From Micavibrio sp. UBA6147 (GTDB lineage Bacteria > Pseudomonadota > Alphaproteobacteria > Micavibrionales > UBA1664): DNA of 64,000 nt. Position numbers and translations under genes: made by a program. The notes under the pieces are model-generated. The model saw only the letters and a program-made list of their open reading frames with translations. It ran no database searches and was not told the DNA's origin. Shown one piece after another: positions 34,399-44,240 of this stretch (positions are counted from its first letter, which is position 1; each line of letters opens with the position of its first letter). The stretch covers positions 454,050 to 518,049 of the forward strand of contig DIUX01000001.1 of the NCBI GenBank assembly GCA_002423185.1, written 5' to 3'.

Positions 34399-34875
34399 AT
34401 GCTCCGATTATCACGCCTGACCGATTATTCCGTTGTGATCCTTGAGGTTATGAGCCGCCTTGAGGGCGGGAATAATGAGGAATGCAACAGTGCCGCCACC
34501 TTGGCGCGTGCCGGCAATTTGCCGGAGCCGACGGTGTCCAAAATCCTGAAATTACTCTCACGGCGCGGGATTGTCGGCGCACAAAGAGGGGCAAGCGGGG
34601 GGTACAGCCTTGTTGTGCCGCTCAGCCAATTATCACTTTTGCGGGTGATTGAGGCGATTGAAGGGCCGCTTGTCCTCACTGATTGCGTGGAAACGCCGGT
34701 GCATCTGGGCAAGGGGGCGTGCGTGCTGGAAAACGCCTGCGGCATGAATGGGCGTTGGACAATGGTGAACAACGCCGTTGAATCGGCGCTCGATAATATT
34801 ACGATTGCGGCGATGGTCACACCGCGCTGTGCCAGCCATAATAAAGCCGTGGGAGCGGGAGGCGTACATGTCTGA
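34399..34875 (+). CDS. Rrf2-family SUF operon regulator
   Basis: The 158-residue regulator has the Rrf2 winged helix ([28 protein letters not shown] wing) and a cluster-binding region with three Cys: [21 protein letters not shown]. It matches the SUF-system Fe-S assembly regulator family seen at the head of alphaproteobacterial suf operons and functionally akin to IscR. By sensing its own [2Fe-2S] cluster it should repress suf when cluster supply is ample. Its stop codon is overlapped by the sufB start (8 bases). Confidence 0.9.
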   Translation: MLRLSRLTDYSVVILEVMSRLEGGNNEECNSAATLARAGNLPEPTVSKILKLLSRRGIVGAQRGASGGYSLVVPLSQLSLLRVIEAIEGPLVLTDCVETPVHLGKGACVLENACGMNGRWTMVNNAVESALDNITIAAMVTPRCASHNKAVGAGGVHV

Positions 34876-36337
34876 TGTGTTACAGGACTTAAACCAGCTC
34901 GATAAAATGGGGCGGCAATATGAGGCCGGTTTTGAAACCGATATCGAGATGGACTATGCCCCCAAAGGCTTGAACGAGGATATCATCCGCCTTATTTCGG
35001 AGAAAAAGGGCGAGCCTGAATGGATGTTGGACTGGCGCTTGGCGGCGTATCGCCACTGGCTCACCATGCCGGAACCCGATTGGGCAAAAATCAATCACCC
35101 GCCGATTGATTATCAAGATTCCTATTACTACGCCGCGCCCAAGAGCATGAATAAACCAAAATCACTGGATGAGGTTGATCCAAAAATCCTTGAAGCCTAT
35201 GCAAAACTTGGGATTCCCTTGCGGGAACAAGAGGTTCTGGCGGGGGTTGAGGGCGCGCCGCGCGTGGCGGTTGACGCCGTGTTTGATTCTGTATCCGTGG
35301 CAACGACTTTCAAGGAAACGCTCAAAGAAGCCGGCGTTATTTTTTGCTCTATGTCCGAGGCCATCCGCGAACACCCTGAACTCGTCAAAAAATATCTCGG
35401 CAGCGTGGTTCCCCCGCGCGACAACAAACACGCTTGTTTGAATTCGGCGGTGTTTACGGACGGCTCGTTTGTGTATATCCCCAAAGGCGTCAAATGCCCG
35501 ATGGAGCTTTCGACCTATTTCCGCATGAACGCGACCAATACGGGGCAGTTTGAGCGGACATTGATTATCGCCGACGAAGGGTCGTACGTGTCGTATCTCG
35601 AAGGATGCACCGCCCCGATGCGGGATGAAAACCAACTCCATGCCGCCGTGGTTGAATTGATTGTCCATGACGATGCGGAAATACGCTATTCCACCGTTCA
35701 AAACTGGTACCCTGGGGACGAAGAGGGGCAAGGCGGCGTCTATAATTTCGTGACCAAGCGCGCCCTGTGCGATGGCGTTCGGTCAAAAGTTTCATGGACG
35801 CAGGTTGAAACAGGCTCGGCGATCACTTGGAAATATCCAAGCTGTATTTTAAAAGGCGATTATTCGGTCGGCGAATTTTACTCGGTCGCCATCACCAATG
35901 GCCGCCAGCAAGCCGACACAGGCACTAAGATGCTCCATCTCGGCAAACATACCAAGAGCCGCATCATCTCCAAAGGCATCGCCGCAGGGCGGTCAGACGG
36001 GATGTATCGCGGCATTGTTAAAATTATGCCCAAGGCCGAAGGCGCACGTAATTATACACAATGCGATAGCATGCTGATCGGCGACCAATGCGGCGCCCAC
36101 ACCGTGCCGTATATCGAGTGCCGCAATAAAACGGCGAAGCTGGAACACGAGGCCACAACGTCCAAAATCTCGGAAGACCAGCTCTTTTACTGCCGCCAGC
36201 GCGGCTTGTCGGAGGAAGAGGCGGTCGCCTTGATCGTCAATGGATTCTGCCGCGAGGTTCTTCAAAAATTGCCGATGGAATTCGCGGTCGAAGCACAAAA
36301 ATTAGTGGGAATCAGCCTTGAAGGCAGTGTCGGCTAG
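34868..36337 (+). CDS. sufB: Fe-S cluster assembly scaffold SufB
   Basis: SufB is the scaffold subunit of the SufBC2D complex on which clusters are built. The 489 residues include [34 protein letters not shown], the C-terminal [22 protein letters not shown] core (key: [11 protein letters not shown], with the conserved Cys near the His/Glu core) and [13 protein letters not shown]. The ATG at 34868 is chosen for its GGGAGG site five bases upstream; longer upstream frames lie in the regulator gene. Confidence 0.96.
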   Translation: MSDVLQDLNQLDKMGRQYEAGFETDIEMDYAPKGLNEDIIRLISEKKGEPEWMLDWRLAAYRHWLTMPEPDWAKINHPPIDYQDSYYYAAPKSMNKPKSLDEVDPKILEAYAKLGIPLREQEVLAGVEGAPRVAVDAVFDSVSVATTFKETLKEAGVIFCSMSEAIREHPELVKKYLGSVVPPRDNKHACLNSAVFTDGSFVYIPKGVKCPMELSTYFRMNATNTGQFERTLIIADEGSYVSYLEGCTAPMRDENQLHAAVVELIVHDDAEIRYSTVQNWYPGDEEGQGGVYNFVTKRALCDGVRSKVSWTQVETGSAITWKYPSCILKGDYSVGEFYSVAITNGRQQADTGTKMLHLGKHTKSRIISKGIAAGRSDGMYRGIVKIMPKAEGARNYTQCDSMLIGDQCGAHTVPYIECRNKTAKLEHEATTSKISEDQLFYCRQRGLSEEEAVALIVNGFCREVLQKLPMEFAVEAQKLVGISLEGSVG

Positions 36338-36395
36338 TTCTTTGCGAGAAACAAATACCATAGAGTTAGAGTTATAAACGAACGGAAAAACGACG

Positions 36396-37151
36396 ATGAT
36401 TAAGATTAAAAACCTGAGCGCCTCTATTGACGATAAACCGATCCTGAAAGGGATTGATTTGTCGATTGGCAAGGGTGAGGTTCACGCCATTATGGGGCCG
36501 AACGGGTCGGGGAAATCGACCCTGTCTTATGTGCTTGCGGGACGTGATGATTATGAAGTCACAGGCGGCAGCGCGACATTCAACGGCGCCGATTTACTGG
36601 CGATGGAGCCGGAGGAACGCGTGACGGCGGGGCTGTTCCTCGCCTTTCAATATCCGGTGGAAATTCCAGGGGTTCAGATGTCGACCTTCCTGAAAGAGGC
36701 GATGAATTCCATCCGCCGCCGCAAAGGCGAGGAAGAGCTTGATGCGCTGAGCTTCCTCAAGAAAATGAAAACCGCCGCCAAAAACCTTGGAATCTCGGAC
36801 GAGATGATCAAGCGCAGCGTCAACACAGGATGCTCGGGCGGTGAGAAAAAACGCAATGAAGCCCTGCAAATGGCAATGCTGGAACCGTCCTTCGCGATTC
36901 TCGATGAAACCGACTCTGGTCTTGATATTGACGCCCTGAAAATTGTGGCGGATGGGGTGAATGCGCTGCGCTCGCCTGAGCGTTCCTTCCTTGTGATTAC
37001 GCATTACCAGCGCTTGCTGGACTATATCGTGCCGGATTATGTGCATGTCTTGGCGCATGGGCGGATCGTCAAATCCGGCGGGCCGGACTTGGCGAAGGAA
37101 CTTGAGGCCAAAGGCTATGCCGAGTTCATGCAGGCGGAGGAAGCGGCCTGA
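36396..37151 (+). CDS. sufC: Fe-S assembly ATPase SufC
   Basis: SufC is the ABC-type ATPase of SufBC2D. In 251 residues, Walker A is GPNGSGKSTLSY, the signature loop GCSGGEKKRNE (the variant typical of SufC), Walker B FAILDETDSGLDID, and the switch His lies in LVITHYQRLLDY. It has no membrane partner. Its stop codon overlaps the sufD start by one base (TGATG). Confidence 0.97.
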   Translation: MIKIKNLSASIDDKPILKGIDLSIGKGEVHAIMGPNGSGKSTLSYVLAGRDDYEVTGGSATFNGADLLAMEPEERVTAGLFLAFQYPVEIPGVQMSTFLKEAMNSIRRRKGEEELDALSFLKKMKTAAKNLGISDEMIKRSVNTGCSGGEKKRNEALQMAMLEPSFAILDETDSGLDIDALKIVADGVNALRSPERSFLVITHYQRLLDYIVPDYVHVLAHGRIVKSGGPDLAKELEAKGYAEFMQAEEAA

Positions 37152-38590
37152 TGCAAAACGCGCCCTTCGTACCGGAACCTCAAAAAGCCAATAAATCACC
37201 GCGTCGCGCGGCAATCTCTGTTGAGCGCCGCAAGGCGGGCGAGGGGCAAAACCGTTATCGCCCAGAAAGCGCGACATCATCCTTAAAAGGCGCGCAGGGT
37301 TTTATTGCGGCGCGTACGGGCAAGGAGCCAAGCTGGCTGAGCGACCTTCGGCGTCAAAGCATGGCGATGGTCGAACAATACGGCCTGCCGACCCCACGGC
37401 TTGAGCGCTGGAAATACACGAATTTATTGGGCATGGAGATGCTCGACCTTCCGCTTGCGTCGAAGGCCAGCGCATCGGGCGGCGGCGCGGCGGGTGCGAA
37501 TATTACGGCGGTGCGCAGCGAAGATTTGCCGCAAAGCTTTTCGCCCTTGCGGGCTGTTTTCGTCGACGGATTTTTCGCGGCATCCTTGTCAACCCTGCCC
37601 GACGGTGTACGCGTGTGCGGATCGGCGGCGGCGCATTGTGAATCTTTTGCCGCGCTGTGGAATAATGCACCGGCAGAAGGCTTTAACGACCAGATGCAAT
37701 GGGCGCTCAACAGCGTTTGGGCGGTGGACGGGTTTGCGATTATCGTTCCCAAACGCATGGTCATCGAACAACCGATCGAAGTTTTGTACCACAGCACCGG
37801 CGCGTATAACACGTACACCCGCACCATCGTGCAGGTGGAAGAGGGCGCAAGCCTGAACCTGATTGAACGGCACAGCAGCGCCCATAGCGGCATCGGCATG
37901 ATGAACGCGGTGACAGCCATAGACGTACAGGCCAATGCGCGATTGAAACACATACGCTTGCAAGACAATGATGCGCAAGGCTGGATGCTCGCCTCCACCC
38001 ATATCCGGCAGGCGCGGGACAGTTTTTATGAGGCGCACAGCCTGTCCTGCGGCCATGAAAAACTGAACCGCCACCAAATATGGGTTCAGATTCAAGGGCA
38101 AAACAGCGAATGCTACCTCAACGGCGCACAATTATCATCGGGCGCGGGACAATTGGAAACCGTGATTTTGATGAACCATGAAGCGCCGCATTGCCGGTCG
38201 TACCAAGATTACCGCCATATCGCGGCGGATGAGTCCAAGGCCGTGTTCCAAGGCAAGGTTCATGTCCTCAACGCCGCCCAAAAAACCGAGGCGTTTCAAA
38301 TGTCGCGCGGGTTGTTGCTCTCGCCCCGCGCCGAGGTGAATACCAAGCCTGAACTTGAGATTTATGCCGATGACGTGAAATGCTCGCACGGGGCGACAAC
38401 GGGGCAAATGGATGAAGACGCATTGTTTTACATGCGGTCGCGCGGGCTGGATATGGCTTCGGCGCGGTCCTTATTGCTCACGGCTTTTGTGATGGAGGCA
38501 TTTGCCGTGCTGGACGGTGATGAACGCCTTGGCGATGTGTACGGCGCGATGGTGCGGGATTGGCTGGACAATGTTTTGGAGCGGTCATGA
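37151..38590 (+). CDS. sufD: Fe-S assembly protein SufD
   Basis: SufD is the second beta-helix subunit of SufBC2D and pairs with SufB. The 479-residue product has the C-terminal SufB/D signature: EIYADDVKCSHGATTGQMDEDALFYMRSRGLD (key: CSHGATTGQMDED and FYMRSRGLD). A basic N-terminal stretch of about 45 residues (KANKSPRRAAISVERRKAG) is longer than in the E. coli protein and may be disordered. The gene overlaps sufC by one base and sufS by four. Confidence 0.95.
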   Translation: MQNAPFVPEPQKANKSPRRAAISVERRKAGEGQNRYRPESATSSLKGAQGFIAARTGKEPSWLSDLRRQSMAMVEQYGLPTPRLERWKYTNLLGMEMLDLPLASKASASGGGAAGANITAVRSEDLPQSFSPLRAVFVDGFFAASLSTLPDGVRVCGSAAAHCESFAALWNNAPAEGFNDQMQWALNSVWAVDGFAIIVPKRMVIEQPIEVLYHSTGAYNTYTRTIVQVEEGASLNLIERHSSAHSGIGMMNAVTAIDVQANARLKHIRLQDNDAQGWMLASTHIRQARDSFYEAHSLSCGHEKLNRHQIWVQIQGQNSECYLNGAQLSSGAGQLETVILMNHEAPHCRSYQDYRHIAADESKAVFQGKVHVLNAAQKTEAFQMSRGLLLSPRAEVNTKPELEIYADDVKCSHGATTGQMDEDALFYMRSRGLDMASARSLLLTAFVMEAFAVLDGDERLGDVYGAMVRDWLDNVLERS

Positions 38591-39852
38591 GAACAATGAT
38601 AAAAGACATCAAAGACGGCGCAAGCGGCACGCCTTGGCACGAAACGGTGAAAGACGATTTCCCGATTTTCGGCGCCGCGATGAATAACCGCCCCGTGGTG
38701 TATCTGGACAGTGCCTCCAGCGCCCAAAAGCCGCGCGCGGTGATTGCCGCGATGAGCGGTGCTATGGAACATTATTACGCCAATATCCATCGCGGATTAT
38801 ACGCCTTCAGCCAGCAAATGACGGCGGAATTCGAGGCCGTACGCGGCAAACTCGCCGCATTCATCAACGCCGCGAGCGATAAAGAAATCATCTTCACCCG
38901 CAACACGACCGAGGCCATCAACCTTGTGGTCAATAGCTGGGGGCGCGCCAATTTGAAAGTCGGGGATGAAATCATCCTAACCGCCATGGAACACCACGCC
39001 AATATTGTCCCGTGGCAAATTTTGCAAAAAGAACTCGGTTTCGCCATTCGGGTTATTCCGGTTTTGGACGATGGATGGCTTGATCTGGCCGCCCTGCCGA
39101 ATTTGCTCTGTGAGCGCACGAAAATGCTGGCCTTTGTGCATGTGTCGAATGTCTTGGGAACGGTCAATCCGGCGGCGCAAATGATCCGCACGGTCAAGGC
39201 CTTTAACCCCGCCATCATGACCTTGGTGGACGCCAGCCAGTCCGCCGTTCATGGAACGCTGGACGTACAGGCTTTGGGATGTGATTTTTTGTGCATGACG
39301 GGGCATAAGCTCTATGGCCCCACGGGCGCGGGGGTGCTGTACGGCCGGTATGATGTGCTGGACAAAATGCCGCCATGGATGGGCGGCGGCGATATGATTG
39401 TATCGGTGGACTTCGCCGGCACGACGTTCCAAGACCCGCCGCACCGTTTTGAGGCCGGCACGCCGTCCTTTATTGACGTGATTGGACTTGGCGCAGCGAT
39501 TGATTACATGACGGGGATCGGCATGGACGCGGTCAAGGCGCGGGAAGACGGGGTATTTACCTTGTTAAGCGCCGCTCTTGCCGATTTTGACGGGATAACG
39601 GTGATGGGAACAACGGCGGGCAAAGCGCCTGTCTTGTCGTTTACCGCTGATTGGGCACATGCCAGCGACCTGAATATGATTCTGGATCAATGCGGCGTAT
39701 GCGTACGCACCGGAAAACATTGCGCCGAGCCTTTGATGAAGCGGTTTGGCGTCGAGGCGAGTATTCGGGCGTCACTCGGCCTATATAATGACGAAAACGA
39801 TGTTGATCGCTTTGCCGAGGCGATGCGAAAGGCGCGTAAGATGTTGGCTTAG
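38587..39852 (+). CDS. sufS: cysteine desulfurase SufS
   Basis: SufS is the PLP enzyme that takes sulfur from cysteine for the cluster. The 421-residue product has the group II desulfurase marks: FTRNTTEAINLV, EHHANIVPWQ, the PLP-binding Lys in CMTGHKLYGPTG, and the catalytic persulfide Cys in RTGKHCAEPLM. The start ATG overlaps the sufD stop (ATGA). No sufE gene follows directly; a SufE/SufU partner must be elsewhere. Confidence 0.96.
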   Translation: MRTMIKDIKDGASGTPWHETVKDDFPIFGAAMNNRPVVYLDSASSAQKPRAVIAAMSGAMEHYYANIHRGLYAFSQQMTAEFEAVRGKLAAFINAASDKEIIFTRNTTEAINLVVNSWGRANLKVGDEIILTAMEHHANIVPWQILQKELGFAIRVIPVLDDGWLDLAALPNLLCERTKMLAFVHVSNVLGTVNPAAQMIRTVKAFNPAIMTLVDASQSAVHGTLDVQALGCDFLCMTGHKLYGPTGAGVLYGRYDVLDKMPPWMGGGDMIVSVDFAGTTFQDPPHRFEAGTPSFIDVIGLGAAIDYMTGIGMDAVKAREDGVFTLLSAALADFDGITVMGTTAGKAPVLSFTADWAHASDLNMILDQCGVCVRTGKHCAEPLMKRFGVEASIRASLGLYNDENDVDRFAEAMRKARKMLA

Positions 39853-39885
39853 GGTTGACCGAAACCAAAATGAGGGAGCAAACAC

Positions 39886-40302
39886 ATGAAAATGAAACAA
39901 TATGCGGATAAAGAAATGACCAAACGAGCCTTAGGCGACGAATTCGAAGAAATGGCCGAACCCGGCAATATAGAGGTTGATTATAATCACCCCTTGGCCA
40001 AACCCGTTGTTGCGGCGCTGCGCGAGATTTATGACCCCGAAATTCCGGTGAATATATACGAGCTTGGCTTGATTTATATAATCAGCTTCACCGCCAATGA
40101 TGATGGCACGCATGACGTTGCGGTGAAAATGACCCTCACATCCCCCGGATGTCCGGTGGCACAGGATATGCCCGTATGGGTGCGTGATGCGATCATGCCC
40201 TTGGAGGGCGTTGGCGGGGTCGAGGTTGACATCACGTTCGAACCGCCATGGACGGCGGCGATGATGGCCGAAACTGCGAAATTGCAACTGAACATGTTTT
40301 AG
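39886..40302 (+). CDS. sufT: SUF-associated MIP18/DUF59-domain protein SufT
   Basis: The 138-residue DUF59 protein has DPEIPVNIYELGLIY, MTLTSPGCPVAQDMP and FEPPWTAAMMAETAKLQLNM, the classic pattern of the SufT/PaaD-like SUF accessory family. SufT aids maturation of Fe-S proteins under high demand. The conserved Cys in SPGCP may hold the cluster or a metal. A GGGAG site precedes the start. It lies 33 bases after sufS in the operon. Confidence 0.92.
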   Translation: MKMKQYADKEMTKRALGDEFEEMAEPGNIEVDYNHPLAKPVVAALREIYDPEIPVNIYELGLIYIISFTANDDGTHDVAVKMTLTSPGCPVAQDMPVWVRDAIMPLEGVGGVEVDITFEPPWTAAMMAETAKLQLNMF

Positions 40303-40354
40303 GAGTAGGATGGATTTGTAATCAAACTCCATGCCGATCCAAAGGGAGCGTAAA

Positions 40355-40723
40355 ATGACGTTTAAATCACCTGTGACCATTTCCGATGAAGCCGCCAGCC
40401 ACTTGCAACAAAGCTTTGCCGCGGCGGATAAACGCTATGCCGGATTGCTTGTGACCCTCGCCGAAAACAAGGGATGCGCAGGTGCCGAATATCGGTTTAC
40501 TCCGATTCTGGCCGAAGATGTGAAGCCGGATTATGAGGAAATCATTGATAACGGCGTTACCTTGTATATTCCCCGCACCCAGATTTTGTTCGTGTTTGGC
40601 GCTGAACTCGTCTTGCAAAAAGACAAAATCAATACCCGCCTCGATTTTGTGAACCCGAATGAAACATCGCGTTGCGGATGCGGCGAATCTGTCGGCTTTC
40701 GCCCCGGTGATTTGAAGCCATAG
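40355..40723 (+). CDS. sufA: A-type Fe-S carrier SufA
   Basis: This HesB/IscA-family carrier of 122 residues has the three conserved Cys that bind and transfer the cluster: NKGCAGAEY and the terminal SRCGCGES. Start at ATG 40355 is set by GGGAG six bases upstream; an ATG at 40331 would add eight residues. It is the last gene of the operon and is followed by a strong terminator. Confidence 0.93.
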   Translation: MTFKSPVTISDEAASHLQQSFAAADKRYAGLLVTLAENKGCAGAEYRFTPILAEDVKPDYEEIIDNGVTLYIPRTQILFVFGAELVLQKDKINTRLDFVNPNETSRCGCGESVGFRPGDLKP

Positions 40724-40760
40724 CCGCATTTGGCGCTTTATGGGGCAAACGGTATAAAAT

Positions 40761-40785
40761 GGGTGCCTTTATGGCGCCCTTTTTT
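40761..40785 (+). terminator. terminator of the suf operon
   Basis: Stem GGGTGCC/GGCGCCC (40761-40767 with 40773-40779, one T-G pair) is followed by six T. Confidence 0.88.
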
Positions 40786-40833
40786 ATGGGGTTTATTTAT
40801 TGCGCTGATTGAATGGGCTGCCTCGCGTTTAAC

Positions 40834-40842
40834 TTATCCACA
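40834..40842 (+). other. perfect DnaA-box-like 9-mer
   Basis: TTATCCACA matches the consensus DnaA box exactly, in an AT-rich 60-base stretch after the suf terminator. One perfect match in 64 kb is near chance expectation, so the call is tentative. Confidence 0.3.
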
Positions 40843-40924
40843 TATTTTTGAGATAAAAATGAGAAATGGCGCAGAAGCAGTGTTTATAGGCGTTTCTTAA
40901 CAAGAGATTCGACATCCTTAAATG

Positions 40925-40952
40925 CAAAAAGCTCCCGCCAAGCGAGAGCTTT
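40925..40952 (-). terminator. terminator of the 49-codon gene
   Basis: An 11-bp stem AAAGCTCCCGC/GCGAGAGCTTT (40927-40937 with 40941-40951) and a 3-base loop is followed on the minus strand by a T-run, 27 bases past the small gene's stop. Confidence 0.9.
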
Positions 40953-40978
40953 TCAATAAAACGATAAGGGCGTGTCGC

Positions 40979-41128
40979 TTAGGACATGCGGTGCTTCAGG
41001 CCTTGTGCCGGCGCTGTAGACTTGTATTGTGCTTCGATCGCTGCACGTGCGCCGAAAACATCAGCGGCTGCCGTTGCGTTACGGTCGTTGGATGCTTGCT
41101 GCAAATTTTGTCCGAATGTGTATGTCAT
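40979..41128 (-). CDS. 49-residue small protein
   Basis: A minus-strand open frame encodes 49 residues starting MTYTFGQNLQQASNDRNATA and ending GLKHRMS. It is polar, Ala/Gln-rich and without a membrane segment. An AAAGG site lies 11 bases before the ATG. It is flanked downstream by a strong terminator, which is the best evidence that it is a real transcription unit. No family recognised. It lies in a 450-base gap that would otherwise appear empty. Confidence 0.6.
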   Translation of the reverse strand: MTYTFGQNLQQASNDRNATAAADVFGARAAIEAQYKSTAPAQGLKHRMS

Positions 41129-41176
41129 CGCCGTTTCAACCTTTCTTAAAAGGTGCTCCCTTTATTACGTTTAACA

Positions 41177-41716
41177 CTAGGAAACGCTTTGTTTGTCTTT
41201 CTTATACGCCTCTAGAATATCACTATATCCCATGGCCTGAAAGCTGTCAACTATTTCCGTAAAACCAAGTGCTTTTTCTATTTCTTCGACCACACTGCAT
41301 TGGTGGAAATAAATATCGGCTTTTTTGTCGACATATTGTTCGACGAAGCGTTCCTTGCCCATTTCGATAGTCGGGCGGCGGGTTTCAGGGGTTGTTTCTT
41401 GTTGCGCCTCACGCAGACCGCCGACAAGGTTGATGAGCATTTCCGGCGTGCCGATACGAATTTCCGGCGCTGCGGAAATATACACAACCGACCCATCAGG
41501 AAGATATCCAAACCCCGTTTTATTCTTCAAAACATGAATTTCGATGGCGTTGGTGTCGGCGAATTCCAGCAAGGCCTTCGCTGTCGCGCTGTGCTGCATC
41601 ACGAATCGCAATTGGTCGATGATCTGACTCTCCCGCTCATGCCGATAGGACGGCTTGCCGGTGGTTTTACCGGCGGTGAAACTCTTATTCAGTTTATCAA
41701 ACGGGTTTTGGGTCAT
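41177..41716 (-). CDS. hypothetical protein
   Basis: A 179-residue soluble protein starting MTQNPFDKLNKSF; upstream ATGs at 41764 and 41773 would overlap the preceding gene. Features are GFGYLPDGSVVYISAAPEIRIG (key: LPDGSVVYIS), an acidic central helix and VVEEIEKALGFTEIVDSF near the C terminus. No domain recognised. It is 20 bases downstream of the other unknown gene and probably co-transcribed with it. Confidence 0.65.
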   Translation of the reverse strand: MTQNPFDKLNKSFTAGKTTGKPSYRHERESQIIDQLRFVMQHSATAKALLEFADTNAIEIHVLKNKTGFGYLPDGSVVYISAAPEIRIGTPEMLINLVGGLREAQQETTPETRRPTIEMGKERFVEQYVDKKADIYFHQCSVVEEIEKALGFTEIVDSFQAMGYSDILEAYKKDKQSVS

Positions 41717-41735
41717 TGTCGTTTTACTGTTTTCA

Positions 41736-42353
41736 TTAATAGGTGTCGCGGTATGGCTCGACATAGGAGTCATTCGGCGCTGATTGCGAGAGCATGCTTT
41801 GGTCGCTGAAGGCGATTGTGCCGTCCATGCCGATGGTCAGAGTAGCCTTGAGCAGCGTCCCGCCATAATAGACATCACCGCGGATTTTGTAGGAATCGCT
41901 GGGCGCGTCATAACTCAGGTCAAGCGGCGCGAAGCGTTGCTTTAAGGCGTATTGTTGCTCAAAACTCATCGAATCGAGAAACGGCAAATTATCGGGGTCT
42001 TGGATCAGGTATATATCGCCATCCTCGGTCGTGATGTATTTCAAGAAGAAATCAACATAGGACAGGATATTGCCCTCATTCAGGCGCAAATCGCCGCGAC
42101 TGTTGACCATGAAAATCGGGTCGGGCGAACCGTCGAGCAAATAAAACGTGTTGCCGTCCCCCAAAAAATCGAGCGAAAAAGACGGCAATGTCGCGTAATT
42201 GGTGATGCGGTACAGCAGGAAATTGCGGTAAAACGGCAAGGAGGAACAGACGGCTTCGCTGCTGCGGTTCGAAAACAGGTTTCCCTCGCTGGCATGGGTG
42301 ACCTTGCCAATGATGTCGTGGGATTTTTCTCGGTTTAGCCTTTGCCAGTCCAT
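41736..42353 (-). CDS. hypothetical protein
   Basis: A 205-residue soluble protein, rich in aromatic residues and Asp. It reads as a mostly beta structure (GDGNTFYLLDGSPDPIFMVNSRGDLRL; key: FYLLDGSPDPIF) with two later strands (GDVYYGGTLLKATLTIGMDG). No signal peptide. It heads a two-gene unit with the gene at 41177-41716. I do not recognise a family. Confidence 0.65.
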   Translation of the reverse strand: MDWQRLNREKSHDIIGKVTHASEGNLFSNRSSEAVCSSLPFYRNFLLYRITNYATLPSFSLDFLGDGNTFYLLDGSPDPIFMVNSRGDLRLNEGNILSYVDFFLKYITTEDGDIYLIQDPDNLPFLDSMSFEQQYALKQRFAPLDLSYDAPSDSYKIRGDVYYGGTLLKATLTIGMDGTIAFSDQSMLSQSAPNDSYVEPYRDTY

Positions 42354-42502
42354 GAGCCAGTCAAATTGAGTCCGTCAAGTGACGCATATCATATGAGATT
42401 CATATATCTATGCGGCGGGTTGTGATTCTGTAGCGTAGACCACACTATACACTGAATCCAGCCCCTTGTGCCAGCGATTAACAAGAAATATAGCCGCGCT
42501 GC

Positions 42503-43540
42503 TTAGGCCGCCGCATCGTTTTGTGAGGTGGGGAATGTCGGTGAGGGGGCAGGCAAGGGCGCGGGCATGGCGGCGAGCGCCTCCAGCAAAATATCATGGC
42601 GGCAATCCTCGGCAAAGGCGTGGGTGCTGAGATACCTGCGCCAGACTTTCGCGCCGCGCTCGCCTTGATACAGGCCGAGCATATGCCGCACAACGGATTT
42701 TGGCGGCACGCCGCGCGGCATGGCCGCCGCGATATAATCGGTCATGGCGTGAAGGACGGATTCGCGATCAACGCGCCAATCGGCATTAAACAAGGCGGCT
42801 TCGCAATCTTGCAACAGCCAAGGGTTTTGATAGGCTTCGCGCCCGATCATCACGCCGTCAAAATCCTCAAGATGGGTTTGAACCTCGGCCAATGTTTTGA
42901 TGCCGCCGTTTAAAACGATGACAAGGTCGGGGCGGGCGGCCTTGACGGCCTTGACGACATCATAGCGCAAGGGCGGCACGTCGCGGTTTTCTTTGGGGCT
43001 TAAGCCTTTGAGGAAGGCTTTGCGGGCATGAACGATGAAGCCTTTGCACCCCGCGCCCGCAAGTGTGTCGATAAAACTATGGATGAATCGCTCATCGTCT
43101 TGGTTGTCCACACCAATACGGCATTTAATGGTGACGGGAATGGACGGGGCGGCGTTTTGCATCGCCTCGAAACACCGCGCCACATGGTCGGGTTCCAACA
43201 TCAAACACGCACCGAACCGCCCGCTTTGGACGCGGTCGCTGGGGCATCCGCAGTTTAAATTGACCTCATCATAGCCGTAATCAACCGCCATCTTGGCGCA
43301 TTCGGCAAGTTCTTTCGGCTCACTCCCCCCGAGTTGCAGCGCAACCGGATGTTCCGCCCCGTTAAACCCCAAGAAACGGTCGCGGTCACCGTGGATCAAC
43401 GCGCCTGTCGTGACCATTTCTGTGTAAAGACGCGCATGGGGCGAGAGCAAGCGATGAAAATATCGGCAATGCCTGTCCGTCCAATCCATCATGGGCGCGA
43501 CGCTTAATTTACTGCTGCTCTTGAATTTTTCGAAATCCAT
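42503..43540 (-). CDS. dusA: tRNA-dihydrouridine synthase DusA
   Basis: DusA is an FMN enzyme that reduces U20/U20a of tRNA. In 345 residues, the start LSVAPMMDWTDRHCRYFHRLL is diagnostic (key: SVAPMMDWTDRHCR). The catalytic Cys lies in NLNCGCPSDRVQSGRFGACLM (key: GCPSDRVQ). IVHARKAFLKGLSPKENR and LNGGI follow. ATG 43540 is used rather than the preceding GTG. The C-terminal end is Pro/Ala-rich. Monocistronic, divergent from the SH3-domain gene. Confidence 0.95.
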   Translation of the reverse strand: MDFEKFKSSSKLSVAPMMDWTDRHCRYFHRLLSPHARLYTEMVTTGALIHGDRDRFLGFNGAEHPVALQLGGSEPKELAECAKMAVDYGYDEVNLNCGCPSDRVQSGRFGACLMLEPDHVARCFEAMQNAAPSIPVTIKCRIGVDNQDDERFIHSFIDTLAGAGCKGFIVHARKAFLKGLSPKENRDVPPLRYDVVKAVKAARPDLVIVLNGGIKTLAEVQTHLEDFDGVMIGREAYQNPWLLQDCEAALFNADWRVDRESVLHAMTDYIAAAMPRGVPPKSVVRHMLGLYQGERGAKVWRRYLSTHAFAEDCRHDILLEALAAMPAPLPAPSPTFPTSQNDAAA

Positions 43541-43641
43541 CACTATTTTACTTTTTGTCGCGCATGGCGCATTGTCTGCGCCATGCTTTTCAGACCGTTA
43601 TCTCAAGCCGTTATCATCGTATCGGGGAATGTTATAGCCAC

Positions 43642-44226
43642 ATGGCACCGTTTTTTAAAGTTTTTTGCACGTTTGTCGTCGTTTTTGCCGTATGGGGACA
43701 TGCGGCGGGGGTGGCATGGGCGCAAGAAACCAGCGCTTCTGGGCGCGCGGAGTCAAAGACGGGGCTTAAAACGCTGAGCCCTTTGGTGGGGCAAACAACG
43801 GGGGCGGTGACGGGCCTTGCGGTGCCGCGCTTTGTGTCGCTGCGGTCGGACAAAGTGCATGTGCGCAGCGGCCCCGGAACACGCTATCCCATACGCTGGG
43901 TCTATTTGCGCAAGAATTTGCCAGTCGAGGTTGTGCAAGAATTCGAAACATGGCGCAAGATTCGCGACAATGAGGGGCAAGAAGGGTGGCTCCATCAATC
44001 CTTGATCGCCGGTCGCCGCTATGCCCTTATCACGGGCACCGAGCCCGTCACAGCCTATCGCAAGCCCGATATCGACACCGCCGTTGTGTACCGCATGGAA
44101 CCAGGGGTTGTCGCGCGGGTCGATGAATGCACAAATAAATGGTGCTTGCTTGTTTCCTCCGGTTTTGAAGGCTGGGTCGAAAAAAAATCCATTTGGGGCA
44201 TTTACCCATCCGAAGGAATCAATTAG
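43642..44226 (+). CDS. secreted SH3-like domain protein
   Basis: A product of about 194 residues with an N-terminal signal sequence (FFKVFCTFVVVFAVWGHAAG, cleavage near AWA-Q) and two bacterial SH3 domains: LRSDKVHVRSGPGTRYPIRWVY and YRKPDIDTAVVYRMEPGVVARV (key: VRSGPGTRYP; EPGVVARV). This family is typical of alphaproteobacterial periplasmic proteins, sometimes called SH3_4, and may bind peptidoglycan. Start at ATG 43642 keeps the signal peptide at the N terminus. Confidence 0.82.
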   Translation: MAPFFKVFCTFVVVFAVWGHAAGVAWAQETSASGRAESKTGLKTLSPLVGQTTGAVTGLAVPRFVSLRSDKVHVRSGPGTRYPIRWVYLRKNLPVEVVQEFETWRKIRDNEGQEGWLHQSLIAGRRYALITGTEPVTAYRKPDIDTAVVYRMEPGVVARVDECTNKWCLLVSSGFEGWVEKKSIWGIYPSEGIN

Positions 44227-44240
44227 TCCTTAAATAGAAG

